Part shown: positions 57,345 to 64,000 of the stretch, in pieces | Layout: each line of letters starts with the position of its first letter | How positions within the stretch are numbered: position 1 is the stretch's first letter | Assembly (NCBI RefSeq): GCF_030486405.1 | Contig: NZ_CP129613.1 | Location: forward strand, 5,828,001 to 5,892,000 | DNA length: 64,000 nt | Source: Mycolicibacterium sp. HK-90 | GTDB taxonomy: Bacteria; Actinomycetota; Actinomycetes; Mycobacteriales; Mycobacteriaceae | Reading direction: 5' to 3' | Translations under genes and position numbers: made by a program | Notes under the pieces: generated by a model | The model's database searches: none | Told to the model about the DNA's origin: nothing | Seen by the model: only the letters and a program-made list of their open reading frames with translations

Positions 57345-57381
57345 CTCGCAGGAACCGCGATCGCAACGACGATCCTGCGAG
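57345..57381. promoter_or_regulatory. Nested inverted repeats between cspA and the helicase gene
   Basis: CTCGCAGG (57345-57352) pairs with CCTGCGAG (57374-57381) around a 21-nt loop that holds the palindrome GCGATCGC (57357-57364). It lies in the 298-bp gap between the divergent genes, about 120 bp above cspA and 145 bp above the helicase. Could be a 5' UTR fold of cspA or an operator. The rest of the gap holds only promoters and the leaders. Confidence 0.4.
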
Positions 57382-57526
57382 TGCGAGTACAAACACAGAA
57401 GCTGCGACCGTGATCAGTCAATCATGTTCGGGGCTGCTGCGACAGTCTCGGCATGCGGTGCGTGGTGAACAATTCGTTTACAAAACCGGGCCGACGTCGG
57501 CGGGGTGCTTCGCAGGAGGAAGAACA

Positions 57527-59890
57527 GTGTTGGATCAGGGGTCGGATTTCGGCCGTGAGCTGCTCGCTTGCGCCGTCGAGGGCACCCCGTCCGGCGAAGA
57601 TCCGCTACGCCATGTTGCGGATTTACCTCCGCGACACGGCAAACCACATCAGTGGCCGAAATGGGCCCATCCGGAGGTCGTTCAGGCGTTGGCAGACCGC
57701 GGCATCACCGCCCCGTGGTCGCATCAACTCGCCGCGGCCGAGTTGGCCCACGCCGGACGGCACGTGGTGGTCTCCACCGGAACGGCGTCCGGAAAGTCGT
57801 TGGCCTACCAACTGCCGATCCTTTCTGCGCTGGCCGAGGACCCCCGCGCGCGGGTGCTCTACCTGTCGCCGACCAAGGCCCTCGGACACGACCAGCTGCG
57901 CACGGCACAACAGCTGAGCGAGACCGTCGCCGCGCTGCGCGACGTCGCTCCCGCTCCGTACGACGGTGACAGCGCGTCCGAGGTGCGCCGGTTCGCCAGG
58001 GAGCGGTCCCGGTGGATCTTCTCCAACCCGGACATGATCCACCTGTCGCTGCTGCGCAACCATGCCCGGTGGGCGGTGTTCCTGCGTCACCTCAAATTTA
58101 TCGTCGTCGACGAATGCCATTACTACCGAGGAATTTTCGGCTCCAATGTGGCCATGGTGCTGCGCCGGCTGCTGCGGTTGTGTGAGAGATACGCGGCCGA
58201 CGGCGCTGGATCTTTCATGCCGACGGTGATCTTCGCCAGCGCCACCACCGCCTCACCGGCCGAGACCGCCGCCGAGTTGATCGGGCAGACGGTGGCCGAG
58301 GTGACCGAGGACGGCTCACCGCAAGGTGCACGCACGATCGCGCTGTGGGAGCCGGCCCTGCTGGACGATCTCACCGGCGAGAACGGCGCACCGGTGCGGC
58401 GTTCGGCCGGCGCCGAGGCCGCGCGGGTGATGGCCGATCTGATGACCGAGGGCGCACGCACCCTGACGTTCGTCCGGTCGCGGCGCGGGGCCGAGCTCAC
58501 CGCGCTGGGAACCCGGGCCCGGTTGGAAGACAACGCTCCCGAGCTGGCCGATCTGGTGGCGTCCTATCGCGCCGGCTATCTCGCCGAGGACCGTCGCGAG
58601 CTGGAACACGCCCTGGCGGACGGACGACTGCGCGGGCTGGCCACCACGAACGCGCTCGAACTCGGCATCGACATCGCCGGGCTGGATGCGGTGGTGTTGG
58701 CCGGGTTTCCCGGTACCGTCACCTCGTTCTGGCAGCAGGCCGGCAGGTCCGGCCGACGAGGACAGGGCGCGCTGATCGTGTTGATCGCCCGCGATGACCC
58801 CCTGGACACCTATCTCGTGCACCATCCCGCGGCCCTGCTGGACAAGCCGATCGAGCGAGTGGTGATCGATCCGACGAATCCCCATGTGCTGGGTCCGCAG
58901 CTGCTCTGCGCCGCAGCCGAGCTGCCGCTCACCGAGGCCGAGGTCCGGCTGTGGAACGCGGAGGCGGTCGCCGAGACGCTGGTCGACGACGGGTTGTTGC
59001 GGAAGCGTCCCGGGGGCTATTTCCCCGCTCCCGGGGTGGATCCGCACCCGGCCGTCGACATTCGCGGCTCCAGCGGCGGGCAGATCGCGATCCTGGAAGC
59101 CGACACCGGCCGGATGCTGGGCAGCACCGGCGCCGGCCGCGCGGCGGCCACGCTGCATCCCGGTGCGGTGTATCTGCACCAGGGCGAGACCTACCTCGTC
59201 GATTCACTGTCTTTCGAGGACGGTGTGGCATTCGTGTACGCCGCCGATCCCGGATACAGCACATTCGCCAGGGAACTCACCGACATATCGGTCACCGGAC
59301 CCGGCGAGCGGCGCACCTTCGGCGCGGTCACCGTCGGCCTGGTCCCGGTGTCGGTGACCAACACGGTGGTCGGATACCTGCGCCGCCGGATCGATGGCGA
59401 GGTCATCGATTTCGTGGAACTGGACATGCCGCCGAGCACGCTTGAGACCATGGCGGTGATGTGCACCATCACGCCGGAAGCACTGCAGGACAGTGGCATT
59501 GACCCCTTGGCCGTGCCCGGGAGCCTGCACGCCGCCGAGCACGCGGCGATCGGCCTGCTACCCCTGGTGGCCAGTTGCGACCGCGGCGACATCGGTGGCG
59601 TCTCGACGGCCGTCGGGCCGGTGGACGGCCTGCCGTCGATCTTCGTCTACGACGGCTATCCCGGCGGCGCGGGATTCGCCGACCGCGGATTCCGCAATCT
59701 CAGCACCTGGTGGGGTGCGACGGCCGACGCGATCGCGGCGTGTGAGTGCCCGAACGGCTGCCCGTCGTGTGTGCAGTCACCGAAGTGCGGCAACGGCAAT
59801 GACCCGCTGGACAAGTCCGGCGCGGTGCAAGTGCTGCGTCTGGTGCTCGGCGCGCTGAGTACGTCCTCAGCGATCCCCCGACCGTGTTGA
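57527..59890 (+). CDS. SF2 DNA helicase of the MrfA/SftH type
   Basis: 787 residues from GTG 57527, with AGGAGGA at 57514-57520. Walker A STGTASGKS, DEAH-type box DECH (VVDECHYYRG), motif III SATT, motif VI QQAGRSGRRG. The C-terminal DUF1998 region carries a four-cysteine zinc site CECPNGCPSCVQSPKC. This layout is that of M. smegmatis SftH (3'-5' translocase) and B. subtilis MrfA, which works with an exonuclease in mitomycin repair. No MrfB-like nuclease gene is adjacent. Corresponds to Rv3649. Confidence 0.92.
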   Translation: MLDQGSDFGRELLACAVEGTPSGEDPLRHVADLPPRHGKPHQWPKWAHPEVVQALADRGITAPWSHQLAAAELAHAGRHVVVSTGTASGKSLAYQLPILSALAEDPRARVLYLSPTKALGHDQLRTAQQLSETVAALRDVAPAPYDGDSASEVRRFARERSRWIFSNPDMIHLSLLRNHARWAVFLRHLKFIVVDECHYYRGIFGSNVAMVLRRLLRLCERYAADGAGSFMPTVIFASATTASPAETAAELIGQTVAEVTEDGSPQGARTIALWEPALLDDLTGENGAPVRRSAGAEAARVMADLMTEGARTLTFVRSRRGAELTALGTRARLEDNAPELADLVASYRAGYLAEDRRELEHALADGRLRGLATTNALELGIDIAGLDAVVLAGFPGTVTSFWQQAGRSGRRGQGALIVLIARDDPLDTYLVHHPAALLDKPIERVVIDPTNPHVLGPQLLCAAAELPLTEAEVRLWNAEAVAETLVDDGLLRKRPGGYFPAPGVDPHPAVDIRGSSGGQIAILEADTGRMLGSTGAGRAAATLHPGAVYLHQGETYLVDSLSFEDGVAFVYAADPGYSTFARELTDISVTGPGERRTFGAVTVGLVPVSVTNTVVGYLRRRIDGEVIDFVELDMPPSTLETMAVMCTITPEALQDSGIDPLAVPGSLHAAEHAAIGLLPLVASCDRGDIGGVSTAVGPVDGLPSIFVYDGYPGGAGFADRGFRNLSTWWGATADAIAACECPNGCPSCVQSPKCGNGNDPLDKSGAVQVLRLVLGALSTSSAIPRPC

Positions 59891-60085
59891 CGACCGACCC
59901 CTCGACGGCCGACTACACGGATCGACAACTACGTGGCTGCAATCGGCCACGCCGAACACACAGACGTTGCGACGAACGGTCGGACAACTCGATCCGTTCC
60001 CAATCCCGGCGGCCGGGCGCAGTGGCAAATTACGTGAACTCACTCATGTTTGCAACCCGGCAACGGCTACGCGACATGTCAGGGG

Positions 60086-60118
60086 ACGGAATCCGCAGTT
60101 TTCGTGTGCGGATTCCGT
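60086..60118. terminator. 12-bp perfect stem between the helicase and Rv3651-type genes
   Basis: ACGGAATCCGCA (60086-60097) and TGCGGATTCCGT (60107-60118) pair perfectly with a 9-nt loop (GTTTTCGTG). It lies 196 bp after the helicase stop and upstream of the -10 box at 60155, so it is not in the next mRNA. It may end the helicase transcript (no clean T-run; CGTTTCC follows) or be an operator. The rest of the 277-bp gap shows no gene. Confidence 0.5.
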
Positions 60119-60154
60119 CGTTTCCGTGCGTCACGACGCCGATCGGTGCGCCGG

Positions 60155-60160
60155 TAAAAT
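60155..60160 (+). promoter_or_regulatory. -10 box for the Rv3651-type gene
   Basis: TAAAAT ends 7 nt before ATG 60168, indicating a leaderless start and favouring 60168 over ATG 60159. Confidence 0.55.
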
Positions 60161-60167
60161 GCCGCGT

Positions 60168-61193
60168 ATGAACCACGACTGGCTGCTCGTGGAGACACTG
60201 GGTAGCGAGCCTGTTGTGGTCGCGCGAGGTTCGCAGACGAAGAATCTCGTCCCGATCAGTGTGTTCCTGCGACGGAATCCGCACCTGATGGCAATTCAGA
60301 GCGCCATCAGGGAAACCGTGCTGGCCGGACAGGGCCTGAGCAGCATCACACCCAAGAATGACCGCGTGATCCGCACCGAGGTGGTGCGGATGTCCGACGG
60401 CCAGATCCACGGGGTGCACGTTTGGATCGGCCCGACCGATTCCGAACCACCGCAGCGACCGATTCCGGGCCCACTGGTCTGGGACCTGACCGCAGGCGTG
60501 GCCACCGACACGCCCGAATCCCTGCACAACAGCGGGATGAACCCGGAAACCGAAGCCACGCACGATCGGACGTTCGCCGACGACCTGCCCGCCCGGGACC
60601 TGAACGGCAGCGAGGCCAAGGTGCTGGCCATGACGATCAAGCCCATCGTGGGAAACACCTTGTGCACCACCTGGGACGTGACCGACCACCACGGCGAGAC
60701 CATCACCGTGGGCTTCATGGCCAGGGTGATCCGGGAACCGAAAGACGACGGCTCCGACCGGCTGGTCTGCCGCGCGATGAACTGGCGCAGCGAACGCGAG
60801 AATCCGGTGGTGGCTCCCGACAATCTGGCCCAACGCATCCTGAACGGGCTGGCCCGGCCCGGTGTGCACCGCGCCCTGGTCGGCCTCGACGACTGGAAGT
60901 TGTTGAAGTGGCTCGACGATCCGGCCCCGTTCTTCGATTGGCGTCACCGCGACGGCGGGCCCGCCCGCATCCATCCGGCCGATGCCCGCCACATGGCCCG
61001 GATGACCACGGATTTCTCCGACGGCGTCACCACCGCGGTGCTGCGGATGCGCGCCGAGGGCGGCGGTTGGCGCCCGGTGCACATGACGATCAACCGGATC
61101 GAGCTCGACGACGACACCTTCGCGGGCCTGGTGGCCCTGCGGCTCCCCACCGACGACGAGGTCGCGACGGCGGATCTCGATCAGCTCGACTAG
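60168..61193 (+). CDS. Rv3651-type three-domain sensor-like protein
   Basis: 341 residues from ATG 60168. No catalytic motif. Layout: N-terminal alpha/beta part (WLLVETLGSEPVVVARGSQT), a middle PAS/GAF-like region (LAMTIKPIVGNTLCTTWDVT, VGFMARVIREPKDDG) and a C-terminal PAS-like part (DFSDGVTTAVLRMRAEGGG, MTINRIELDDDTFAGLVALR). M. tuberculosis Rv3651 is reported to have such sensor-like domains without an output domain. Role unknown. Convergent with the pilus genes. Confidence 0.8.
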   Translation: MNHDWLLVETLGSEPVVVARGSQTKNLVPISVFLRRNPHLMAIQSAIRETVLAGQGLSSITPKNDRVIRTEVVRMSDGQIHGVHVWIGPTDSEPPQRPIPGPLVWDLTAGVATDTPESLHNSGMNPETEATHDRTFADDLPARDLNGSEAKVLAMTIKPIVGNTLCTTWDVTDHHGETITVGFMARVIREPKDDGSDRLVCRAMNWRSERENPVVAPDNLAQRILNGLARPGVHRALVGLDDWKLLKWLDDPAPFFDWRHRDGGPARIHPADARHMARMTTDFSDGVTTAVLRMRAEGGGWRPVHMTINRIELDDDTFAGLVALRLPTDDEVATADLDQLD

Positions 61194-61501
61194 CCTGCGA
61201 CCTCCACCGGTCCGGCGCGCGCCGACGCCTTGGCCGGGCCGGCACCCCAGCGCCCGAGCCGGACCGGAACCGCCACCTCCAGCATCACGTCGAGCCCGTC
61301 GATCCGGCACTCGGCGACGGTCGCGCGCATCCGCGTGGCGATCTCGGTCGCCTGCAGACACGCCGACTCCGGACCGGACGTCACGGCGCCCGCAGCGCCC
61401 AACACAGCCAGGTCCGCCGCCGCCTGGGCCCGGTGGCGGGCTATCACCGCGGCGCCCAGATACCCGCCCGCGGCGGCGAATACGACCACGACCGCGACCA
61501 T
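61190..61501 (-). CDS. TadE/TadG-like pilus-assembly protein (Rv3654c type)
   Basis: 103 residues from ATG 61501 as the minimal form. Family similarity begins upstream, at DERGSATLPAAA (around 61540), in the same frame, but no ATG, GTG or TTG is close to that point, so the true start is uncertain (a GTG about 90 nt upstream is open). One N-terminal helix (MVAVVVVFAAAGGYLGAAVI) then RHRAQAAADLAVLGAAGAV, the typical TadG/E head with its RAQAAADLA motif. Minor pseudopilin-like role at the Tad apparatus. Overlaps the Rv3651-type gene by 4 nt. Confidence 0.7.
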   Translation of the reverse strand: MVAVVVVFAAAGGYLGAAVIARHRAQAAADLAVLGAAGAVTSGPESACLQATEIATRMRATVAECRIDGLDVMLEVAVPVRLGRWGAGPAKASARAGPVEVAG

Positions 61502-61532
61502 CGCGGCGGCGGGCAGCGTGGCCGAGCCTCGC

Positions 61533-61856
61533 TCATCCCACGCCGGGCTCGACCGCCGCGGCCGCCTCGGCGGACACCGTGACCCCCGGCAACACCGTCG
61601 CCGCACTGATCCGGGCCACCACCAGACCGCTGTCGTGACCGACGTGGACCACCGCACCGGACGGAGCGATCCGGCGGGCGACGGTCGTGGCCGAGTCGTC
61701 CCCACGGGCGGCCAGGCGGGCAGCCTCCCGCGCGGCGTCGATGCAGCGGATCTGCATCCCGACCGCGCTGAGGCCACCGACGCACAACGCCAGCACCACG
61801 ACCAGAGAGGCGATCCCAAATGCCGCCTCGACGGTGACCGCACCCCGGTCATCTAG
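61533..61856 (-). CDS. TadE-family pilus minor pilin-like protein (Rv3655c type), start unclear
   Basis: About 107 residues. DDRGAVTVEAAFGIAS, a long hydrophobic segment (LVVVLALCVGGLSAVGM) and IRCIDAAREAARLAARGDDS are a clear TadE head with the conserved glutamate. No standard start codon lies in frame until 62087, deep in the preceding gene; the ATG at 61852 is in the other frame (+1) and next to a GGGG run. Adding one G would restore ATG ACC GGG GGT GCG GTC. So either a non-standard start, a real indel or a sequence error. Confidence 0.6.
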   Translation of the reverse strand, partial: LDDRGAVTVEAAFGIASLVVVLALCVGGLSAVGMQIRCIDAAREAARLAARGDDSATTVARRIAPSGAVVHVGHDSGLVVARISAATVLPGVTVSAEAAAAVEPGVG

Positions 61857-62056
61857 ACGTTGGTGTTGAGTGCCCGGCTGATGATGTTGGTCAGCGCGCT
61901 GACGATCGAATCCCCGGTCACCACCGTGTACAAGATCGCCCCGAACGCCGCGGCGGCGATGGTGCCGATGGCATATTCGACGGTCGACATCCCCGACTCG
62001 TCGAGAACCAGCAGCGTCGCCCTGGCATTCATGCGCCGAATCATGTTTTCTCCCAT
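61853..62056 (-). CDS. Flp-type pilin-like protein (DUF4244, Rv3656c type)
   Basis: 67 residues from ATG 62056; ATG 62044 is an alternative. Short basic leader, then prepilin-like ESGMSTVEYAIGTIAAAAFG with the glutamate five residues after the glycine, a typical class III signal for a TadV-type peptidase. The small size fits Flp pilins. Probably the major or pseudo-pilin of the Tad locus. Confidence 0.88.
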   Translation of the reverse strand: MGENMIRRMNARATLLVLDESGMSTVEYAIGTIAAAAFGAILYTVVTGDSIVSALTNIISRALNTNV

Positions 62057-62083
62057 GACCTTTCCTCCCTCTACGATGTGTAC

Positions 62084-62665
62084 TCACAACAAACCCGAAC
62101 CCAGCACGTCACCGGCCAGACCGGCGACCACCGGAACGACACCGAGGCACAGAAAGGCCGGCAGGTAGCACAGCCCGAGGGGCCCGGCGACAAGGACCGA
62201 GGCGCGTTCGGCCACCGCGTCGGCCGACGTCGCCGCGTCGTGGCGGGCCTGGGCGGCCAGTTCGGCCACTCCGTCGGCCAATGCACTGCCCGAGGCCGCC
62301 GAGCGGCGGGCCAACCGCAGCAGTGCCTCGGCGTTGGCGTCCCGGGCCCCTGCCGCGTCGGCCGGCGCCCAGGCCCGGCTCGGATCGGCCCCGAGCGCAA
62401 GGAGTTCGGAAGCTCGGCGCAGCGGCAGCGCCAGGGCCGGCGGAGCGGACGTCGTGGCAGCCGCCGCCGCGGTCGAGACCGCCATCCCGGCCGCCAGACA
62501 GGCCGCGAACAGGTCGAAGGTCGAGGCTGCCGCGAGCGGATCATCATCCGACACCCGCTGTCGGCGACGCCGTGACCCCGGCGCGGGTGCCGCCCGGCTG
62601 CGCACTCGGGCCGGATCCGCGCCGATCCACAGTGCGGCGGCGAGAAGCAATGCAGCCCAGGTCAT
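62084..62665 (-). CDS. Type II/Tad secretion membrane protein (TadC-like)
   Basis: 193 residues from ATG 62665. Helices at both ends (MTWAALLLAAALWIGA; VLVAGPLGLCYLPAFLCLGV) around the GspF-like cytoplasmic helical domain (FDLFAACLAAGMAVSTAA, ALLRLARRSAASGSALADGV). Short actinobacterial form (Rv3657c type). Partner of the TadB-like protein; overlaps it by 4 nt. Confidence 0.85.
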   Translation of the reverse strand: MTWAALLLAAALWIGADPARVRSRAAPAPGSRRRRQRVSDDDPLAAASTFDLFAACLAAGMAVSTAAAAATTSAPPALALPLRRASELLALGADPSRAWAPADAAGARDANAEALLRLARRSAASGSALADGVAELAAQARHDAATSADAVAERASVLVAGPLGLCYLPAFLCLGVVPVVAGLAGDVLGSGLL

Positions 62666-63447
62666 CCCAGCGCCCGATCAGTGATCCGATCCGACCACAT
62701 CAGGCCGGTGCACGCCAGGAACACCCCGATGACGAGCAGCCACCCGCCCACCCCGGGGCCGCACAGGAACGCCAGCGGCTCCGCACCGATCAACTGGCCC
62801 AGTGCCACGCCTGCCACCGGGAGTCCGGCCAGTACCGCAGCCGTCGCGCGCGGACCGGCCATCGCCGCCTCGACGTGTGACGAAAACCGTTCGCGTTCCG
62901 TGATATCGCGCTGAGCAGTGCGCATGAGCGTGGCGATCGAGAGCCCATAGGTGTGGGCCAGGCGCCAACAGGCCGCGAGCCGTTCCCAGTGCATCGGCAA
63001 GTACGACCCCGAAGCGACATCGTCCAGTCCGGCCGCGACGTCCGCACCCAGGCGGGCCCTCGCGGCGACGGCGCCCATGCCGTGACTCACCGGCCCGGAC
63101 ACCTCACCGGCGGCGGTGCCGAAGGCGCTGACCGGATGGACACCGGTGCGTAACTCTCCGACCAACACGTCGAGAGCCGCTTGCAGCGCAGCGGATTCGC
63201 GCTGCCGCTCGCGCCGGTTCAGGTGCCGCCTGCGGCGTACCGCCGCCACGGCAGCCACCATGGCGACCGAGAGCGCCACCGGCAGTGGAACCAGCCACGC
63301 CCCCACCGCGCCGAGCAACACCACGACCGTCCGCCATGGTGCCCGAACCCCGCGCCGCTCAGGCGTGCTTCGGAGCGCCACCGCCCGTCGGGGCATGACC
63401 GGCCACACCAGAAGTGCGGCCGCCAACGCCAGGGCGCTGACGGTCAC
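62662..63447 (-). CDS. Type II/Tad secretion membrane protein (TadB-like)
   Basis: 261 residues from GTG 63447, overlapping the ATPase stop (GTGA). N-terminal helices, then the GspF domain (LQAALDVLVGELRTGVHPVS, ACWRLAHTYGLSIATLMRTA), then two C-terminal helices (ATAAVLAGLPVAGVALGQLI, WLLVIGVFLACTGLM). Inner-membrane platform of the Tad pilus (Rv3658c type). Confidence 0.88.
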   Translation of the reverse strand: MTVSALALAAALLVWPVMPRRAVALRSTPERRGVRAPWRTVVVLLGAVGAWLVPLPVALSVAMVAAVAAVRRRRHLNRRERQRESAALQAALDVLVGELRTGVHPVSAFGTAAGEVSGPVSHGMGAVAARARLGADVAAGLDDVASGSYLPMHWERLAACWRLAHTYGLSIATLMRTAQRDITERERFSSHVEAAMAGPRATAAVLAGLPVAGVALGQLIGAEPLAFLCGPGVGGWLLVIGVFLACTGLMWSDRITDRALG

Positions 63448-64000
63448 GACGCCATCCTCCGCCCGATCAGGCTGTCGAGAACCTCTGCACCACAACCCAA
63501 CCCAGTGTCGGCATGCCAGGCGGAGAGCACTTCCAGATCCCCGTGGGCAGCGCGGCGCAGCACCGCGATCTCGGCGAGCCGACGCCGCCCGGCGCCGTCC
63601 CGCCCGACATGCAGCAGCACTTGTACCGCCGCCGCCAACTGGCTGATCAGCGCGGCGCGGTCCAGGCCGCCCAGGGCGCCGAGGGCTTCCAGCCGGGCCG
63701 GCACTTCCGCCGGGTTGTTCGCATGCACGGTGCCCGCCCCGCCGTCGTGCCCGGTGTTGAGGGCGGCCAGCAGATCCACCACCTCTGCTCCGCGCACCTC
63801 GCCCACCACGATCCGGTCCGGACGCATCCGCAGCGCCTGCCTGACCAGATCGCGAACCGTCACCTCGCCCACACCCTCGACATTGGCGCCCCGGGCCACC
63901 AGCTTGACCAGATGCGGGTGCTCCGGGGCCAGTTCGGCGGCGTCCTCGACACAGACAATGCGTTCATGCCCGGCGACGACCCCGAGCGCCGCCGCCAACA
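63444..64000 (-). CDS. Tad/type II secretion ATPase (TadA-like), N-terminus outside window
   Basis: About 185 C-terminal codons are visible; the frame continues past 64000. It carries the Walker-B-type IVVGEVRGAEVVDLLAAL and the His box NTGHDGGAGTVHAN of CpaF/TadA ATPases, with RMRPDR before it. Walker A must lie outside. It powers pilus assembly with the TadB/C platform (Rv3659c type). Confidence 0.92.
   Translation of the reverse strand, partial: LAAALGVVAGHERIVCVEDAAELAPEHPHLVKLVARGANVEGVGEVTVRDLVRQALRMRPDRIVVGEVRGAEVVDLLAALNTGHDGGAGTVHANNPAEVPARLEALGALGGLDRAALISQLAAAVQVLLHVGRDGAGRRRLAEIAVLRRAAHGDLEVLSAWHADTGLGCGAEVLDSLIGRRMAS

Noticed and set aside
59967..60167. Upstream extension of the Rv3651-type gene
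   Set aside because: Contains the perfect stem and the -10 box; the box-to-ATG spacing supports 60168.
61190..61852. Reading the 220-codon frame from ATG 61852 as one protein
   Set aside because: The first 105 codons are antisense-like, Arg/Pro/Ser-rich and lie in another frame of the TadE gene; only the C-terminal half matches a family.

Overview
The window reads as a chromosomal segment of a rapidly growing mycobacterium (Mycolicibacterium-like). It is GC-rich, uses many GTG and TTG starts, has many ATGA/GTGA stop-start overlaps, and carries a gene order that matches, from memory of the family, the M. tuberculosis Rv3623-Rv3659c backbone: lpqG, hpt, tilS, zinc protease, D,D-carboxypeptidase, ppa, then Rv3630/ppgS/Rv3632, galE1, an Rv3635-type membrane protein, holB, an Rv3645-type cyclase, topA, Rv3647c, cspA, an Rv3649-type helicase, Rv3651 and the tad-like pilus genes. 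Several signals typical of mycobacteria decide starts, such as TANNNT -10 boxes 6-8 nt before a leaderless ATG/GTG.

Accessory blocks interrupt this backbone. (1) 1-5826: a divergent catabolic cassette. One arm holds a lipid-type hydrolase, a saccharopine-dehydrogenase-like reductase and a PaaX-type regulator; the other holds an epoxide-hydrolase-like enzyme, a limonene-monooxygenase-like flavoenzyme and a zinc alcohol dehydrogenase. A 10-bp inverted repeat lies near the divergent promoters. (2) 6581-8812: a molybdopterin oxidoreductase between lpqG and hpt. (3) 13567-31668: an aldarate (glucarate-type) catabolism island. A nine-gene minus-strand run (peptide/opine-type ABC transporter, TauE/SafE permease, IclR regulator, glucarate dehydratase, 2-hydroxyacid dehydrogenase) is followed by a second dehydrogenase, a LysR regulator and a three-gene run (aldehyde dehydrogenase, 5-dehydro-4-deoxyglucarate dehydratase, second glucarate-dehydratase-like enolase). 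Together they can take glucarate to 2-oxoglutarate. A 13E12-type HNH nuclease gene with a perfect LexA box across its start sits inside the island.

(4) 33372-42148: terC with a well-formed manganese (yybP-ykoY) riboswitch whose P1 strand can also mask the Shine-Dalgarno, divergent from a five-gene, tightly coupled operon: a Pls/PosA-type membrane NRPS, an M1 metallopeptidase, an Rv3630-type MOP-like membrane protein, the polyprenyl-phosphate GalNAc synthase PpgS and its partner Rv3632. This operon is the best candidate in the window for an undescribed system, possibly making and exporting a small amino-acid polymer or modified envelope glycan. (5) 42138-44535: an amidohydrolase-TetR pair with a perfect palindromic operator. 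(6) 47259-49069: a less GC-rich patch with a lipoprotein, an EspA/EspE-like type VII effector and a truncated lipoprotein remnant, framed by a 61-bp direct repeat that copies the 3' end of the upstream membrane-protein gene.

The right third is housekeeping: tRNA-Thr(CGT), DNA polymerase III delta', membrane adenylate cyclase, topoisomerase I with a lysine-rich tail, cold-shock protein with a strong terminator, and an MrfA/SftH-type helicase. The window ends inside the tadA-like ATPase of a Flp/Tad pilus locus. No rRNA, CRISPR array, transposase or prophage genes were seen.
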